Source of the DNA: Zeugodacus cucurbitae
Taxonomy: Eukaryota; Arthropoda; Insecta; Diptera; Tephritidae
NCBI RefSeq assembly: GCF_028554725.1
Contig: NC_071668.1
Coordinates: 22,236,501-22,300,500 of the forward strand
Reading direction: 5' to 3'
DNA: 64,000 nucleotides
Shown in pieces: positions 22,066 through 33,770 of the stretch. The translations under genes and the position numbers were made by a program. Each line of letters starts with the position of its first letter. The first letter of the stretch is position 1. The notes under the pieces are model-generated. The model saw only the letters and a program-made list of their open reading frames with translations, was not told the DNA's origin and searched no databases.

Positions 22066-23980
22066 TTATTTATAACAAATAACAAAGAAACTTGTTCTTG
22101 CTCTGCAGAAAATGATTGATTTGTTCTTCTGTTCTTACTTTGATAAGACAAAATCATTCCCAATCGAATGTTTAGGTTATGTGTTCATATTTTAATCGCG
22201 GAAACTCTATATCGGTCATTAAATTCTTGTGAGAATACGTGGTAATACCAAAACAGGCGATCATAAAAGTCGATATATTTGAAAACAAATCACACATTTG
22301 TTAGAATTACTGCAATGTATACAAAAAGAAGTTTATTACCTGGAGATATGTCTATAATGATGGTTGATTCTATCGAATTGCTCACATTGAGTCTTCTTCC
22401 GAAATATATATTTGCACCACCTGTTGAATCAGTATGCAAAACACTGCCAAAACTAACAGAATGAAATTTCCTAATTGACATTATTGGTCCAAAAAACTCT
22501 GTATAAATAAGGGCTTGGTAATAGAACTAAATAAATGAATTTAATATTAATCTCCCACTCTCAAACTAAAGAAGATTCTCTATTAACAACGCACAGCCTT
22601 TAATACATTTGGTAATGTAGTAATTCACACACCCATTAACCCCCCTGAAAAGTGATTTAAAGCATGCTTTTAGGACGAACTTAAATACTTATGTCATTCA
22701 GCTAGCAAACAAAAATATGCTAAATGCGATTTCCATGTCAACTCAGCTCAGATTAGTGTACGCAATAAGTAGGTATACAGCCATACATACACTCACTGTC
22801 TTGTTACAACAACAGCTGCTATGCGCCCACAAACACACACACTCACTCAGTTTGATTTAGAGGCAGCACTCTGCGTTTGAGTTGCTAATGTCAGGCCGCT
22901 GCTAGCATTTGTTTTAGGTGTGCTGCACTCAAAAAGCTTACAACTGCACCCACGCCAACCAAGTGGGTAGCTTAGATTTGCGTAAAATAAAGCAAGCAAG
23001 CAATTAAATAAATATTACGTATACGCCATGACTTATTTATTTATTTATTTAATGTATACCGCAACAAAGTTGATGAGCTAAAAGCAAAGATGTGTACGCG
23101 TTTTGTAATAAAATATATCATGTTTAAGCTGTTATGCTGCTATATATGTATCTGTATATATGTTTCTATGTATGTATGTATGTATGTAAGTTGGTACTTT
23201 GTACTTTGAGAATCACCCTTGTCCGTTGCTAAACTGCCAGCGTTGCCAACCGCATGTCACAGGCAAACTGACTCATTTGTTATGCTGTATTATAGCGGAA
23301 GTATGCCACCGCAGCATAAAAAACATCGAGTGGGGCAGATCGTATATTATTTATATTGTCGACATGACTGAAATCCCACGCGCTCTTAGTTTCTAATCAG
23401 CTTTCGTTTTCGCATATACACATTCACCACATACACATTCACATTCACTTCTTCTTCATTCATGTTTATGCGGATTAGTGTTTACCGTTGTTTATGTAGG
23501 TGTGTATATTTGTATATATGTCTGTTTATATATATATGTTTATTTGCAAGTACCACATCTGCCCTTTGACTTTAATATTCTCTCTCTTTATAACTTTATT
23601 TATATTGAAATGCGTATTGAGGCAGTTGCCAGCGAATATACCGTTAGAGACTGGAGTGCTGCTTACACTAAACTCACTCTAGTCCCCAGCACAAGCTTAG
23701 CTGACCGTCGAGCAGCTCTGTGGCAACATTTCACTTATTAAAAAATTAATTAGGCCGCTTTGAATTGGGTGTTGTTGTTTTTTGTGGCTCCTACCGTTTT
23801 CATAACATTTGGACGAAATTTACTGCAAAGTGACTTCGGCACAAGAAATTAAAAAAAAAAGAAAACAACAACAAATAAGGTAAAACAATAAAAAAATCTA
23901 AATTAAGTAAAAAAAAAGAAAAACAACAACAACAAAAGAATTTGGATAAAATCTACAGCAAAAAGACTTCGACAAAAAAA
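22066..23980. other. Gene-free stretch with ATGT repeats
   Basis: No gene recognised. (ATGT)n at about 23166-23187, TTTA repeats at 23033-23049, and CAACAACAA/A-rich sequence at 23855-23940. The ORFs at 23478-23741 derive from TATG-type repeats. Confidence 0.45.
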
Positions 23981-25268
23981 CAAGTAAGGAGGGGCTAAGT
24001 TCGGGTGTAACCGAACATTTTATACTCTCGCAATTTATTTATTTAATTTTATTAGTATTATATAATACACAATTTTACCCACATATTCGGCATATATATG
24101 GTATAAAGTCCATTGAAAGTTTGAAACCCCTAAAATTAAGTATATGGGAGATAGATGAAGTTATGACCCGATTTCACGCATTTTAGGCACGGCGACATAT
24201 TATTAAAAGAAAGATATTCCCTCAAAATTTCTACAAAATATCTGAGAGACTTAACTATAATTTCGATAAGAAATTTGCTAGAAGCACCGAGGTCCTCATA
24301 TACGATATATGGGGCCTTGACAACCTATGGTCCGATTTCGGCGATTTTTAGAAAGGGGCTGCCCCACTATAAATGCAGTATTTATGCAAAGTTCTGCACC
24401 GATATCTTCACTAGTGCTTACTTTATATATTGTAAAGTAAACTTATCAGATCGACTTCAAAGTTCTGGTATATAGGAAGTAGGCGTGGTTGTGAACCGAT
24501 TTGGTTTATTTTTCACGACATATCATTGGAATGCAAGGAAAATAATACAAACCAAATTTCATTGATATTGGTCGAGTAGTTTCGGAGTTATGGTTTTTGA
24601 CCCATAAGTGGACGGAGCCACACCCACTTAAAATTTTGTATACCAATTTGGGTGGAGCCCTTCTTTACCTTCTTTATAATGAAATTTAAGGTATTTAGTG
24701 TTTTCCCTTACTCAATTAAAGCATTTTTAGTAGTTTTTAACATAACCTTTGTATGGGAGGTGGGCGTGGTTATAATTCGATTTCCTCCATTTTTGGACTG
24801 TATAAAGTAGTACCTAAAATAAACTATTCTATAGCTTAAGTAGTTTACGAGATATGTACAAAAAACCTAATTGGGGGCGGACCACCCCCACTTCTCCAGA
24901 AAAAATTACATCCAAATATGCCCCTTCATAGTGCGATCCTTTGTACCAAATTTTATTTCCATAGCTTTATTTATAGCTTAGTTATGGCACTTTATGTGTT
25001 TTTTTGGTTATCGCCATTTTGTGGGCGTGGCAGTGGTCCGATTCGGACCATCAAGCAACCTTTCTATGGTGCCAAGTTTCATCAAGATATCTAAATTTTT
25101 ACTCTAGTTAAAGCTTGCACAGACAGACCGACGGACGGACGGACGGACTGACATACGGATTTGAACTCCATACTTCACCATGATCACTTTGGTATATATA
25201 ATATCTAACTCGTTTAGTTTTGTGAACAAAACTACTATACTCTCTTGCAACTTTGTGGGGAGAGTAGA
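23981..25268 (+). repeat. Hairpin-ended dispersed repeat, copy B (most complete)
   Basis: About 1.29 kb. It begins AACAAGTAAGGAGGGGCTAA, directly followed by the stem-loop GTTCGG-GTGTAA-CCGAAC and ATTTTATACTCTCGCAA. It ends with a second stem-loop, GTTTT-GTGAA-C-AAAAC, and TATACTCTCTTGCAAC...GGAGAGTAG. Inside are repeated NGGCGTGG/CCACNCCC blocks and a GACGGACGGACGGACGG tract at 25131-25148. No protein is encoded. Both ends share TATACTCTC-TGCAA in the same orientation. This family is abundant in brachyceran flies; I cannot assign it to a superfamily from sequence alone. A Helitron-like or other non-autonomous DNA element is possible. Confidence 0.78.
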
Positions 25269-26896
25269 AAATAAAAACAACAACAACAAATTAATTTGGC
25301 TACAATCTACAGCTAAGGGACGTCGGCTAAAAAAAATAAAAGCAACAAAAAACAAATGAAATTGCGAAAAGAAACAAAAACAACAACAAAAGGTGTCAAT
25401 CCCACAAATACACAACAATGCAGCGAATTGAAATGTAAAATATTAACAGCAGCCTCGCACGGTGGAGCCTTCTGCATGTTTTTTACAGACCCCGCAGTTT
25501 CTTACATGCCCCTCGCTGTCTCACATGCCTTGTAGGCTGCAGCGCATAACGGCGCTTTGGCGTTTTTCTTGTCCTACGGCCGGCCAGCAATTTCATCAGC
25601 CGCTATACACATCCAAATACGCTGATACCGCCCGCAAATGGTTGCGGTCATGGCTACTTCGGGGAATTATTTTTACCGTTTATTTCGCAACCCACTCATT
25701 TTTTGTTGTTGAGTTACGTGTTTGACGCGTACATTTGCTGCTCTGTTTGCTTAATTTGACATTTTTTCGTGTGGCATCTGCCTCTTTTTGTAATTCTGTG
25801 TGAGCCTCCTTGTTGTTGTTGTTACCTTTTTTTGGTAGTTTTGTTTTTGTTTGTGCATTTCCGACCGCTACAAATGAATTCGCTTTGTTGTGGTTTTTAT
25901 TTCACAGTTGTGTGTTTTTTTGTTGTAGCCTTCCTTCATTTATTTATTTGTTTTTTTTTTTTTTTTGTTTTTTTGCTTTCTTTGTACATTCTACACAGCA
26001 AGCACCCTCTTCGGTAAAGCCCCCTCGTAACATCGCCCCGCTACATTTCTTTTACACCATTGGGTCTGCCGCAGTGCAACTTCTCACAAATTCTCATTTA
26101 ATTTTGTTGCGCTTCTCGCATACATATTTTTTGTGCCACTGTGTGCCCAGCCTAAGTGCCTGCCTGCGTTGCCTGTTGGCCTGCCTGTCTCACCGTCACC
26201 GCACAATTTTCAGTCATCCGTCTACGTGATTATAAATGTAGCTCATTTGCACCGCATGGTGTGGCACCCTTGGGAAATTTTCATGACATGTTTCTACGCA
26301 ACACTGCCAAGCAGTCGCGTCCACGTCCACGTCCCCGTTCATGCGCCTCCCGTCATTGGCTTGTTGGCCCCGACTCGTGTTCATATCGCTTCTGTTTGAC
26401 TTGCTTATTTAAATTGTGAATTGTGCATTGTTGCTAGTATTGTTGTTGTTGTTGTAAGTCCAGTAATATGCTTGGCACAATAGAGTCATCGGTTGTTGTT
26501 GTTACTGTTTTTTTTTTTTTGTTTTGTTTTCACTGCGCTAATTATATGAAATTTTTCAAAATTTCAGTGGCACAAACGGCGGCGTTGCTCCGTCCATTCT
26601 GGCAGATAATTGCAGTGGGAATTTCGCTTAATGTGTGGTAGTTTGGCAGGCTCAGTGTTGCCTTCGCGTGTTGAAAGGAAGGCCACTGAAAAATGTATGT
26701 TTAAATCGTGCAATTTTTATTTGCCAAGAGCATAAAGGTTGTGATTAATCAGCGAAGAAGCCACTTATCTCGCTTCTTTTATATTAATATAGAAGATTTT
26801 TGAAAGAAACTGAACTTAGTCCTTTAGTACATCACTAAAACTGGATAGCTCACTCTCAGAAGTTTAGCCCATCGAACTGAACCTCTAGAGCTGAAA
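25269..26896. other. Gene-free stretch, T-rich with open frames by composition
   Basis: No gene recognised. A 16-base T run at 25951-25966, TTG runs at 25811-25822 and 26440-26454. Long open frames on the plus strand at 25462-26419 are due to T/C-rich sequence and lack any family resemblance. Confidence 0.5.
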
Positions 26897-27480
26897 CCTC
26901 CAAATCGAAAGACTGAGAAGCATACCGAATAATTCCCTTCCTTCTGAAGGCATTGCTTCAGCACATAGCTGTCTCCAGGTGAAATGTCTGACAACCATAT
27001 CGAATAATTCACTTCCTTCCGAAGTCATTTCTTCAACTCAAGGCTGTCTCCAGATCGAAATACTGAGGACCATGTTGAGTAATTTCCTTTCTTTTGAAGG
27101 CAATGCTTCAGCTCAAGGCTGTCTGAAGACCGAAAGACTGAGAACCATGTTAAGTAATTCAAATCCTTCTGAAGGCATTACTTCAACTCAAAGCTGTCTC
27201 CAGATCGAAAGACTGAGGGCCATGCCGAATAATTTCCTTCCTTTTGAAGGCATTACTTCAGCTCAAGCCTGTCTCCAGATCGAAAGACTGAGAACCATGT
27301 TGAATAATTCAATTCCTTCTGCAGGCATTACTTCAGCTCAAGCCTGTCTCCAGATCGAAAGACTGAGAACCATATCAAATAATTCACTTCCTTCTGAAGG
27401 CATAGTTTCAGCTACAGGCTTTCTCCAGATCGAAATACTGAGAACCATGTCGAGTAATTCCTTTCTCTCTGAAACCACTG
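26897..27480 (+). repeat. 75-bp minisatellite, about 7.5 units, open in one frame
   Basis: Tandem units of exactly 75 bp in the clear middle copies, each with CTGAGAACCATG, CCTTCTGAAGGCATTACTTC and GTCTCCAGATCGAAAGA in that order. The plus-strand frame 26979-27539 is open through six units because 75 is a multiple of three, giving a 25-residue repeat of the form RTM-SN-PSEGI-S-Q-CLQIERL. Units differ by substitutions but not indels in the main block. I see no signal peptide, no upstream exon, and no homology to a known protein, so this is best taken as a minisatellite; a coding role is unproven. Confidence 0.85.
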
Positions 27481-29231
27481 TTCAGTTCCGTAACATAGAA
27501 AAACGGTACGATGGCAACATAACTAGAAAAGAAACATAGAAAAGAAAGAACTGTAGATAAATAGAATGCCCGAAGGAAGAATCCGAGACTCACAGGAGTT
27601 CTCAGGCGTGTGGTCAAATCAAGCTATCAATGAAGTGATGGTTAACAACGCCAAAACTCTAAACTCCTGAACGGATACACAAAATAAATTACGCCAGACC
27701 ATAGACCAGGGGCGCCAATCCCAAAAAGCAAGAAGTTGGAATATCAGTAAGGATCTTAAATAAAGGATCTTCGGCCTCGGCACTCAGATCTTGGGTTAAT
27801 AGAGAGTTTGGAATCAGGTTCAATCTATCCTCCGTTAAAATTGTACCATGTGTTCAACTCCGAAAAGGTCCTATATAAAGGTCCTCCAGCAAGTGCTAGC
27901 TAAGGAATGGAGAATAATCTCCGTCTGGTTTTGTCGGTATTCAGTTTCAGTTTGCGAATAATCTTCTCTTGGGTTTAGTTAGTGGATTAACGGTCCTTTT
28001 CCGAGTTACATTGATTTAAGGCATCTTCCGAATGTTGCAAGAAACTCAATAATTGATAAAAAGCCAACAGTGTGGAATCAGTTGCCTACCTTTTGAAACA
28101 AATTTTTATTACATCCCTGCACTATCCACGACATAGTTAAAGGCAGAAGATTAAAAAAGAGCTCCAATTGCTTGCTGCAACAATTCAATTCAGTTTTTTG
28201 CTGAAAGTGAACTTTTCCATGTCCACTGATTAGTTACAATTTCACAATGCTGCCAATAAATTGGAAAACTTTAAGCCTTGAAAATAGAAAAGTTATACAA
28301 ATTTGCTGTACAACAACGCGGCATTCAAGTTATACAACAAACTCGCCAATATTTACCCGCTGCATGCGCTTCTGTTGCTGCCGTTGTCCCAGTCGCTGTC
28401 GCTGTTGCCGCGTTCCGACTGCCATAGCTTTTATACGCCATTGCTCCAGCTGTCAATTGTCATCAATGTCCGCTTTAGCCGCCATGTTTGATGTCCACAC
28501 GCAGCTGAGCTATAAAGTTTTGCCGCCTGTTGATGCGGCGCCGATATGCAGAAATGTCTGTAATGTGTACCGTTATATTTAGTAGTTGTATATATGTGTA
28601 TGCAGAATAGTTTAGCACCCGATAGTGAAAATGAGGGACACATTTGGAAATCATGTATGCGAAAGAGTCTAGTTTGAGGTATATGTTACTACTTGATTTT
28701 AAGATCGGTCCAAAAAGTAAAAGGCTGTATATTTTTTGTAGATAACATAGTGCACGCAGTGTTCTTTGTGTGGAAGGTAGCTTTGGTCTACAAAACTCGA
28801 ACTTCTTTCGTCTTAAATAAAGTGATCAGAACGTTGAATTTGCCTCGGAATATCGGATGAGTTTTATGAAAAGCATTTTCAAGTTATAAATTCTCTCGAT
28901 GATTTGAGAAGGTATATCTGGTAATATATATGTATGTAGGTGAAGACGATCAAAATAACGAGACGATTTGAGTACGCGATGTCTGTCTCTTCGTCCATCT
29001 CTATCAAGTAACTCTGCAACTAATCAAGGTTCTAAACTAAATTAAAACAGATATATAATGGGGAACCATATGTGACTATATAATTTCGGAAAAGAGGCAT
29101 GGCCAATTAGACTATGGGCATATCGCCTACTACTTTTGCTTAAACTTTGACATACTTCAAAATTCTTCACCCATTTGATCCCAAAATGATGCTTAAAAAC
29201 TTTTGAGAATCCTTGAAATCGCAACACAACC
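27481..29231. other. Gene-free stretch
   Basis: No gene or recognisable element. A GCTGC/CGCTG-rich block at 28360-28420 produces a cysteine-rich open frame that has no other support. Confidence 0.45.
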
Positions 29232-29738
29232 ATGCATGTATGTGATTGGCGTTGAAACCGTTTGGCCGAATCGATGATAGCGCACCACTCCCCTCTTTCC
29301 CTCGCAGTTCGGCGCCAGTTGGAGATGCCAAGTGTAACCAGGTCGCTCTCCATCTGGTCCCTCCAACGGAGTGGAGGCCTTCCCTTTCCTCGGCTTCCTC
29401 CGGCGGGTACTGCATCGAACACTTTCAGAGCTGTAGCACCTTCATCCATTCGAACAACATGTCCTAGCCAGCGTAGCCGCTGTATTTTTATTCGCTGAAC
29501 TATGTCAATGTCCTCGTATAACTCGTACAGCTCATCGTTCCATCGTCTGCGGTATTCGCCGTTGCCAATATTCAAAGGACCATAGATCTTCTACAAGCCC
29601 TTTTTGTTGAAAACCCCTAGTGTTGTCTCACCTGATGTTGACATCGTCCAAGCTTCTGCACTATAAAGCAGGACGGGAATGATAAGCGACTTGTAGAGTT
29701 TGATATTGATTCGTCGAGAGAGGACACAACCATGCCTA
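29232..29738 (-). mobile_element. RTE fragment, 3' end, divergent subfamily
   Basis: Antisense to the last about 500 bp of the RTE ORF. Minus-strand reading is open over MNIGNGEYRRRWNDELYELY, RLRWLGHVVRMDEGATALKV and ISNWRRTARERGEWCAII. Substitutions (YELYEDID versus YVLFDDID; GKGRPPLRW versus GRGRPPLRW) suggest a different RTE subfamily rather than a degenerate copy of the 2463-5726 element. The 5' end at about 29738 is a truncation; a frameshift near 29590 breaks the ORF. Confidence 0.82.
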
Positions 29739-31149
29739 CTTAATGTTATACTATATTTTTGAATCCCATTCGTATCCTTAACCTCAAAATATATCACTCC
29801 ATCAATAGTAAATCTTTAGAGAAAAAATTGGTATTTAACTGCTCCTGAAGTAAGGAAAATTCTGAAAATCGGACCATGGCTTCCAAGTTCCAATGTCGCC
29901 TAATTACGAAACCAGCTTTGAGAAGCGATATTTCTAAAATACATTGTTCAGAACCTTCCTAATCATCGATCAAACTAATGATCTACCATAAAGAGTCGAC
30001 TTCTACTAATATCCGTTTCTTCACGTCTCTAAATGCTCTGGTGAGCTCAAAGTGGTATTTGCTGATTATAGGAATGACACTATTGAGCTTGAGAACCATA
30101 ACCCTCAAATTTATAAAATTGTTTACTACTTTAAGGTATTATCTGACACAACTTCAGACCCGCAGAGTGTCTTTAAACATTTTAATATTTCTCGTTTATT
30201 ATTTTTTCACTTTCCTTCCACGCCAGTTCCAACGCGAAAAGAACTACTACTTCCTCTTTCAGAACCACTGAGCTCGACTGCATGGCTGGTCGCCGTACGT
30301 ATGCTGCCGCCACTGCATTTAGGCATGAGCCATTGTAAATATGTCGCACCGGGAATGTGCATAAATTTTGTCATTGATACGATTTATTGTCATGGCTGGC
30401 TGATAAAAAAATCCGCGTGGATTTCCGAGCGTGACTTATGGTAAACGCTGAAGTTTGCTCCATACGAGATGGCGGCGCAAAAGGAGAAAAATTAAAAATT
30501 TGCGAAATAAATTCCAATAAATATTGCATATTTTAAAGCGTGAGAGTGCAACTAAAAATTGCTGCCGGAACAGGAAACATTCTAATAAAATATAAAAACG
30601 AAATAACGCATGCGAGAAAAAATATATATTTGTCTACTTAGTACAATGCTTTTACGGCTTTTGCGATTTATGCGCAAATTAAACAAGACAAACAAAAAAT
30701 GGCGAGTTTTTTCCAAATTGCTGCGAGTAATTTTTAATAACTAAATAGTTACAATATACACATACATGTCATACATGTGTGCGTCTCTGTGTGTGTATAT
30801 AGTGCTTGAAATGTGCTATGTGTTCAGGCGTGTGTGCATATGGAGAGTTATTGCACACATTTCTCTTCGACTCACGCTTTGTTTCCATATATTTCTAGTT
30901 GAACAGCGCCATAATTCATTTTTATTACAACCCAGCGAAGTGCAAAATAAATAAGGGAGGTTTGAGTTGCGGGTGGAGCGAAATTTTTTATATATGGACC
31001 GATATTACGGTTAGTTTTTGTACCAGAGCTTATAATACATAGCGGGATATTCTCGTTTATTTTTATTGTAAGGCCTGACACTCCACACCTAATTGCATTA
31101 ATATTTCTCATAAACTGGTTGCCTGCCTGAACCGGCAAGTATAAATCAA
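29739..31149. other. Gene-free stretch
   Basis: AT-rich; nothing recognised. The open frame 30052-30444 has no family resemblance and no supporting signals. Confidence 0.45.
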
Positions 31150-31830
31150 TTGTTATCTAACGGGAGACCCAGGAAAGGAGCTATTTCGACAGGGTCGGAC
31201 CAAAGGGAAAGAGGTGTTGGATGAGTGGGTTAAGTGGACATATAAATAAGAGGTTAGTATCATGTGGGAACTCTTTGTATTCGGGACATATATTGGGTAT
31301 ATCGGGATTTAGGCCGAATAGGCAAAAGTTTAATCTGCTGCAATATCCAGAATGAAGTTGCGCGAGGGTCACTCTAGTTTCGAGAGGCAACTCGAGCTCG
31401 ATATCTGGAATAGGTTGTGAATTGTATCCAAGTACTGTATTTACGGGGAGAGAGTCGATGAAGGTGTTCATAGCTCCTCTGTGAATGGCGTTCAGTGCTT
31501 GTCGAAAGTCTGCCGCGTCCGAAGTCCGGTTGGTATAGTTCTGTAAATTGTCGACGTATTTCAGAAAGGTACTCTTGATGGTTCTGGGAAGCGGATCGGC
31601 TTCCAGCAAGTGAATGCAGAGATGGTTTCTGAGAAAACAAACTAACAGAACTATTGGGAGAGCATTTCGTTATGCTCCGTCATAGGAAGCATACGGGCCT
31701 CATTGTGTCGGTGTTCGACCGGAGGCATCCAAAGACAACCTGTGGCTGTCTAGAGAGCGGTATTTTGACAAGTCTGAAACTTCTCTAGCTGCGTCCTTCT
31801 GCACCCAGTCGACCAAATGATCGACATATG
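31150..31830 (-). pseudogene. Jockey-clade non-LTR retrotransposon, reverse transcriptase C-terminus
   Basis: Minus-strand reading, in order and across frameshifts: KFQTCQNTAL, TATGCLWMPP, NEARMLPMTEHNEMLS, VTLAQLHSGYCSRLN, CPEYKEFPHDTNLLFICP and, in another frame at the end, WSDPVEIAPFLGLPL. These are the typical end-of-ORF2 segments of jockey-type elements, including the LAQLRSGYC...HDTxHLFxCP signature. In the usual CPLC pair the second cysteine is replaced (CPEY). At least two frameshifts and one stop. The right end (5' side) fades near 31830. Confidence 0.83.
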
Positions 31831-32814
31831 GCTTCCCCTTTCTTCTATGGTCTTTTGAATATTGGAGCTTAAATTGTTGAATTTTGAGGGTTGTTTAGAT
31901 TTGATTGATTGAAATTGTCTTGTGGCCTTATAAACTATTAGTTTCCATTTCATACTCATACAATCTCAATTATTATTGACGCAGAGACCGATTTCGAAAT
32001 CAACTCCTTTCGTAAGCCCACGCATTTTGATATGTGTATTACCTATCATGAAGAAATTGATTATACACTAGTTCCAAAATTATACGTGAGTATAAAAATT
32101 GCAAATGCAGTATACAATAGAGTGCGCATTTATGCCACATACAAGTCAACGCACACGAAAGCCGACAGAACATCAACTCTCCCTCTCTCTCCTCAATGAC
32201 TGCGCTTACTGCTGCATGAGTATAGCAAGCAACAGGCCTCCCATTATTATCGCTGGCCTTCGCGCCAAGCGGCAATGATGTAGCTTTGCCTTCATTGTAG
32301 ATTTTCATTATTTTCTTTTATGCAACTTTTTTATTTGATATCATTTATTTTGGTTTTTTTATTGTATTTCAACTTTTTTTGTTTTTAATCTTCCTTCATA
32401 TACGCTTTTTTTCTTGAGTTTTATGCCTTATTGCGGAGATGAGTTTAACATGCGCCTAGCGGCTTGCCAGTAAAACTTTAGAGCGAATACATTCGCCACT
32501 TTCCTTGCCTTCCCTTTCCTTTGCTCTCCTTTTATTTTGTTTCCTTGTTTCTTTGTGTGTGTTTGTGTCCTTGCGTCCGTTCATCACACCACAACACATG
32601 CCACATGGGAAATGTATGTGAAAGCCTGGTGCGACTGTGCAGTTTGTATGGTGTAATGCGTTTGCTTCTTTTGTTTAAAAACTACCGAGTACAGTACAGT
32701 TGTAACGAAATTGTAAATATTGTAAATGGCAAAGTGAGTTATGAGTTACAGTAAGAGGCGTAGAGAAAACTTGAGCGGAGATTAAGTTGAGAGTGTACTT
32801 TCTTTTATTTATTA

Positions 32815-32852
32815 TTTTTATTTTATATCTGAGATCAGATATAAAATAAAAA
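32815..32852. repeat. 38-bp palindrome
   Basis: TTTTTATTTTATATCTGA, a 2-base spacer (GA), then TCAGATATAAAATAAAAA: 18-bp perfect inverted arms. It can form a cruciform or short hairpin. AT-rich arms make chance formation less improbable than the length suggests. Confidence 0.85.
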
Positions 32853-33516
32853 AAAAATAGTTTTTGAAGAAATTTTATGCTGTTCGATAGAAATTCGACC
32901 ACTTCAGATGTTACTCATAAAAGGTTGCACCCTCCGATTTCAACCACTTCAAAATATTTCCGTATATATATATATATCCCCTTAACAGAAAGAAATATTC
33001 TTAATATGTCTATAGCACCAATACCTTGTAAAAGGAGGAGCGCTTTCTCATTCCACAGTTTCCTGGATTAACATCAGTTTCAGCTCAATATCAAATAGCT
33101 TTTTTTTTCAATAAAGGTCACTCCTTCACAGCAATTAATAGTATATTTCTTGCTCATTCATTAGTCATTTGGCTCTACAATTATCGGATAAAATTTAGTC
33201 ACAAATAGACTGTAAATCCGGCCAATCAACTTGAGCTTTAGTGTTAGACGCATGGCTTGTATTAAGTTGCCGTTTAATACTTAAACCTGGTGTGGTATTC
33301 TTTGCCGAAAATATTGGTTAATATTGCTTTTGAAATAGCCATCTGGTAAAGACTTGAAAGTTTCGATTTTTAAACCCCCAAGGATATATTACAGACTGAA
33401 TATCAGAGAAAGGATTAACGAGTTCAGTTAAATCCAACCGTTCTTGACAATAACAACTAAGAACCGATGAGGTCAATCCTTCGAAATTTAAAGAATGTTT
33501 ACACAGCCACACAAAA

Positions 33517-33770
33517 ATTCGTATTCATTGACCCCGAAAACCCCCGAGAAACGAGTTTGAAGCGATTCCGATTAATTTTTCAAAAAAGCTTCCGGCATAT
33601 TGGATCGGCCATTTTGAATTTTGATAAAAACCGACACCGGATTCATAATCAGCGACCCCGAATAACGTGTTTCAAGTGAATTTAAAAAAAGGATAACCGC
33701 CATATTGGTTTTCCCTGATCTGATGGGGTTAAATGGATGTTAGATTCGGATTCAGCGACCCCAAAAACAT
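33517..33770. repeat. Internal repeat around a GACCCC core (three units)
   Basis: Three copies of a block resembling ATTCGTATTCAGCGACCCCG, with GACCCC at 33530, 33654 and 33757 (spacing about 124 and 103 bp). Between them CATATTGG appears at 33596-33604 and 33701-33708. The block is not simple sequence and carries no ORF. It looks like a degenerate tandem or a dispersed repeat with internal subunits. Confidence 0.6.

Noticed and set aside
25462..26419. Several overlapping plus-strand open frames of 80-140 codons
   Set aside because: T/C-rich composition gives F/C/L-rich peptides with no motif, no signal for splicing or start choice, and different frames compete.
26897..27480. CRISPR-like array
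   Set aside because: Units are contiguous 75-bp tandem repeats with no unique spacers, in a eukaryotic setting.
26979..27539. Gene made of 25-residue repeats
   Set aside because: Listed as minisatellite only: no start context, exon or homologue supports a protein, although the open frame is noted as a finding.
28247..28582. Cysteine-rich 111-codon frame
   Set aside because: Cysteines come from a GCTGC/TGTTGC repeat; no spacing of a known cysteine family.
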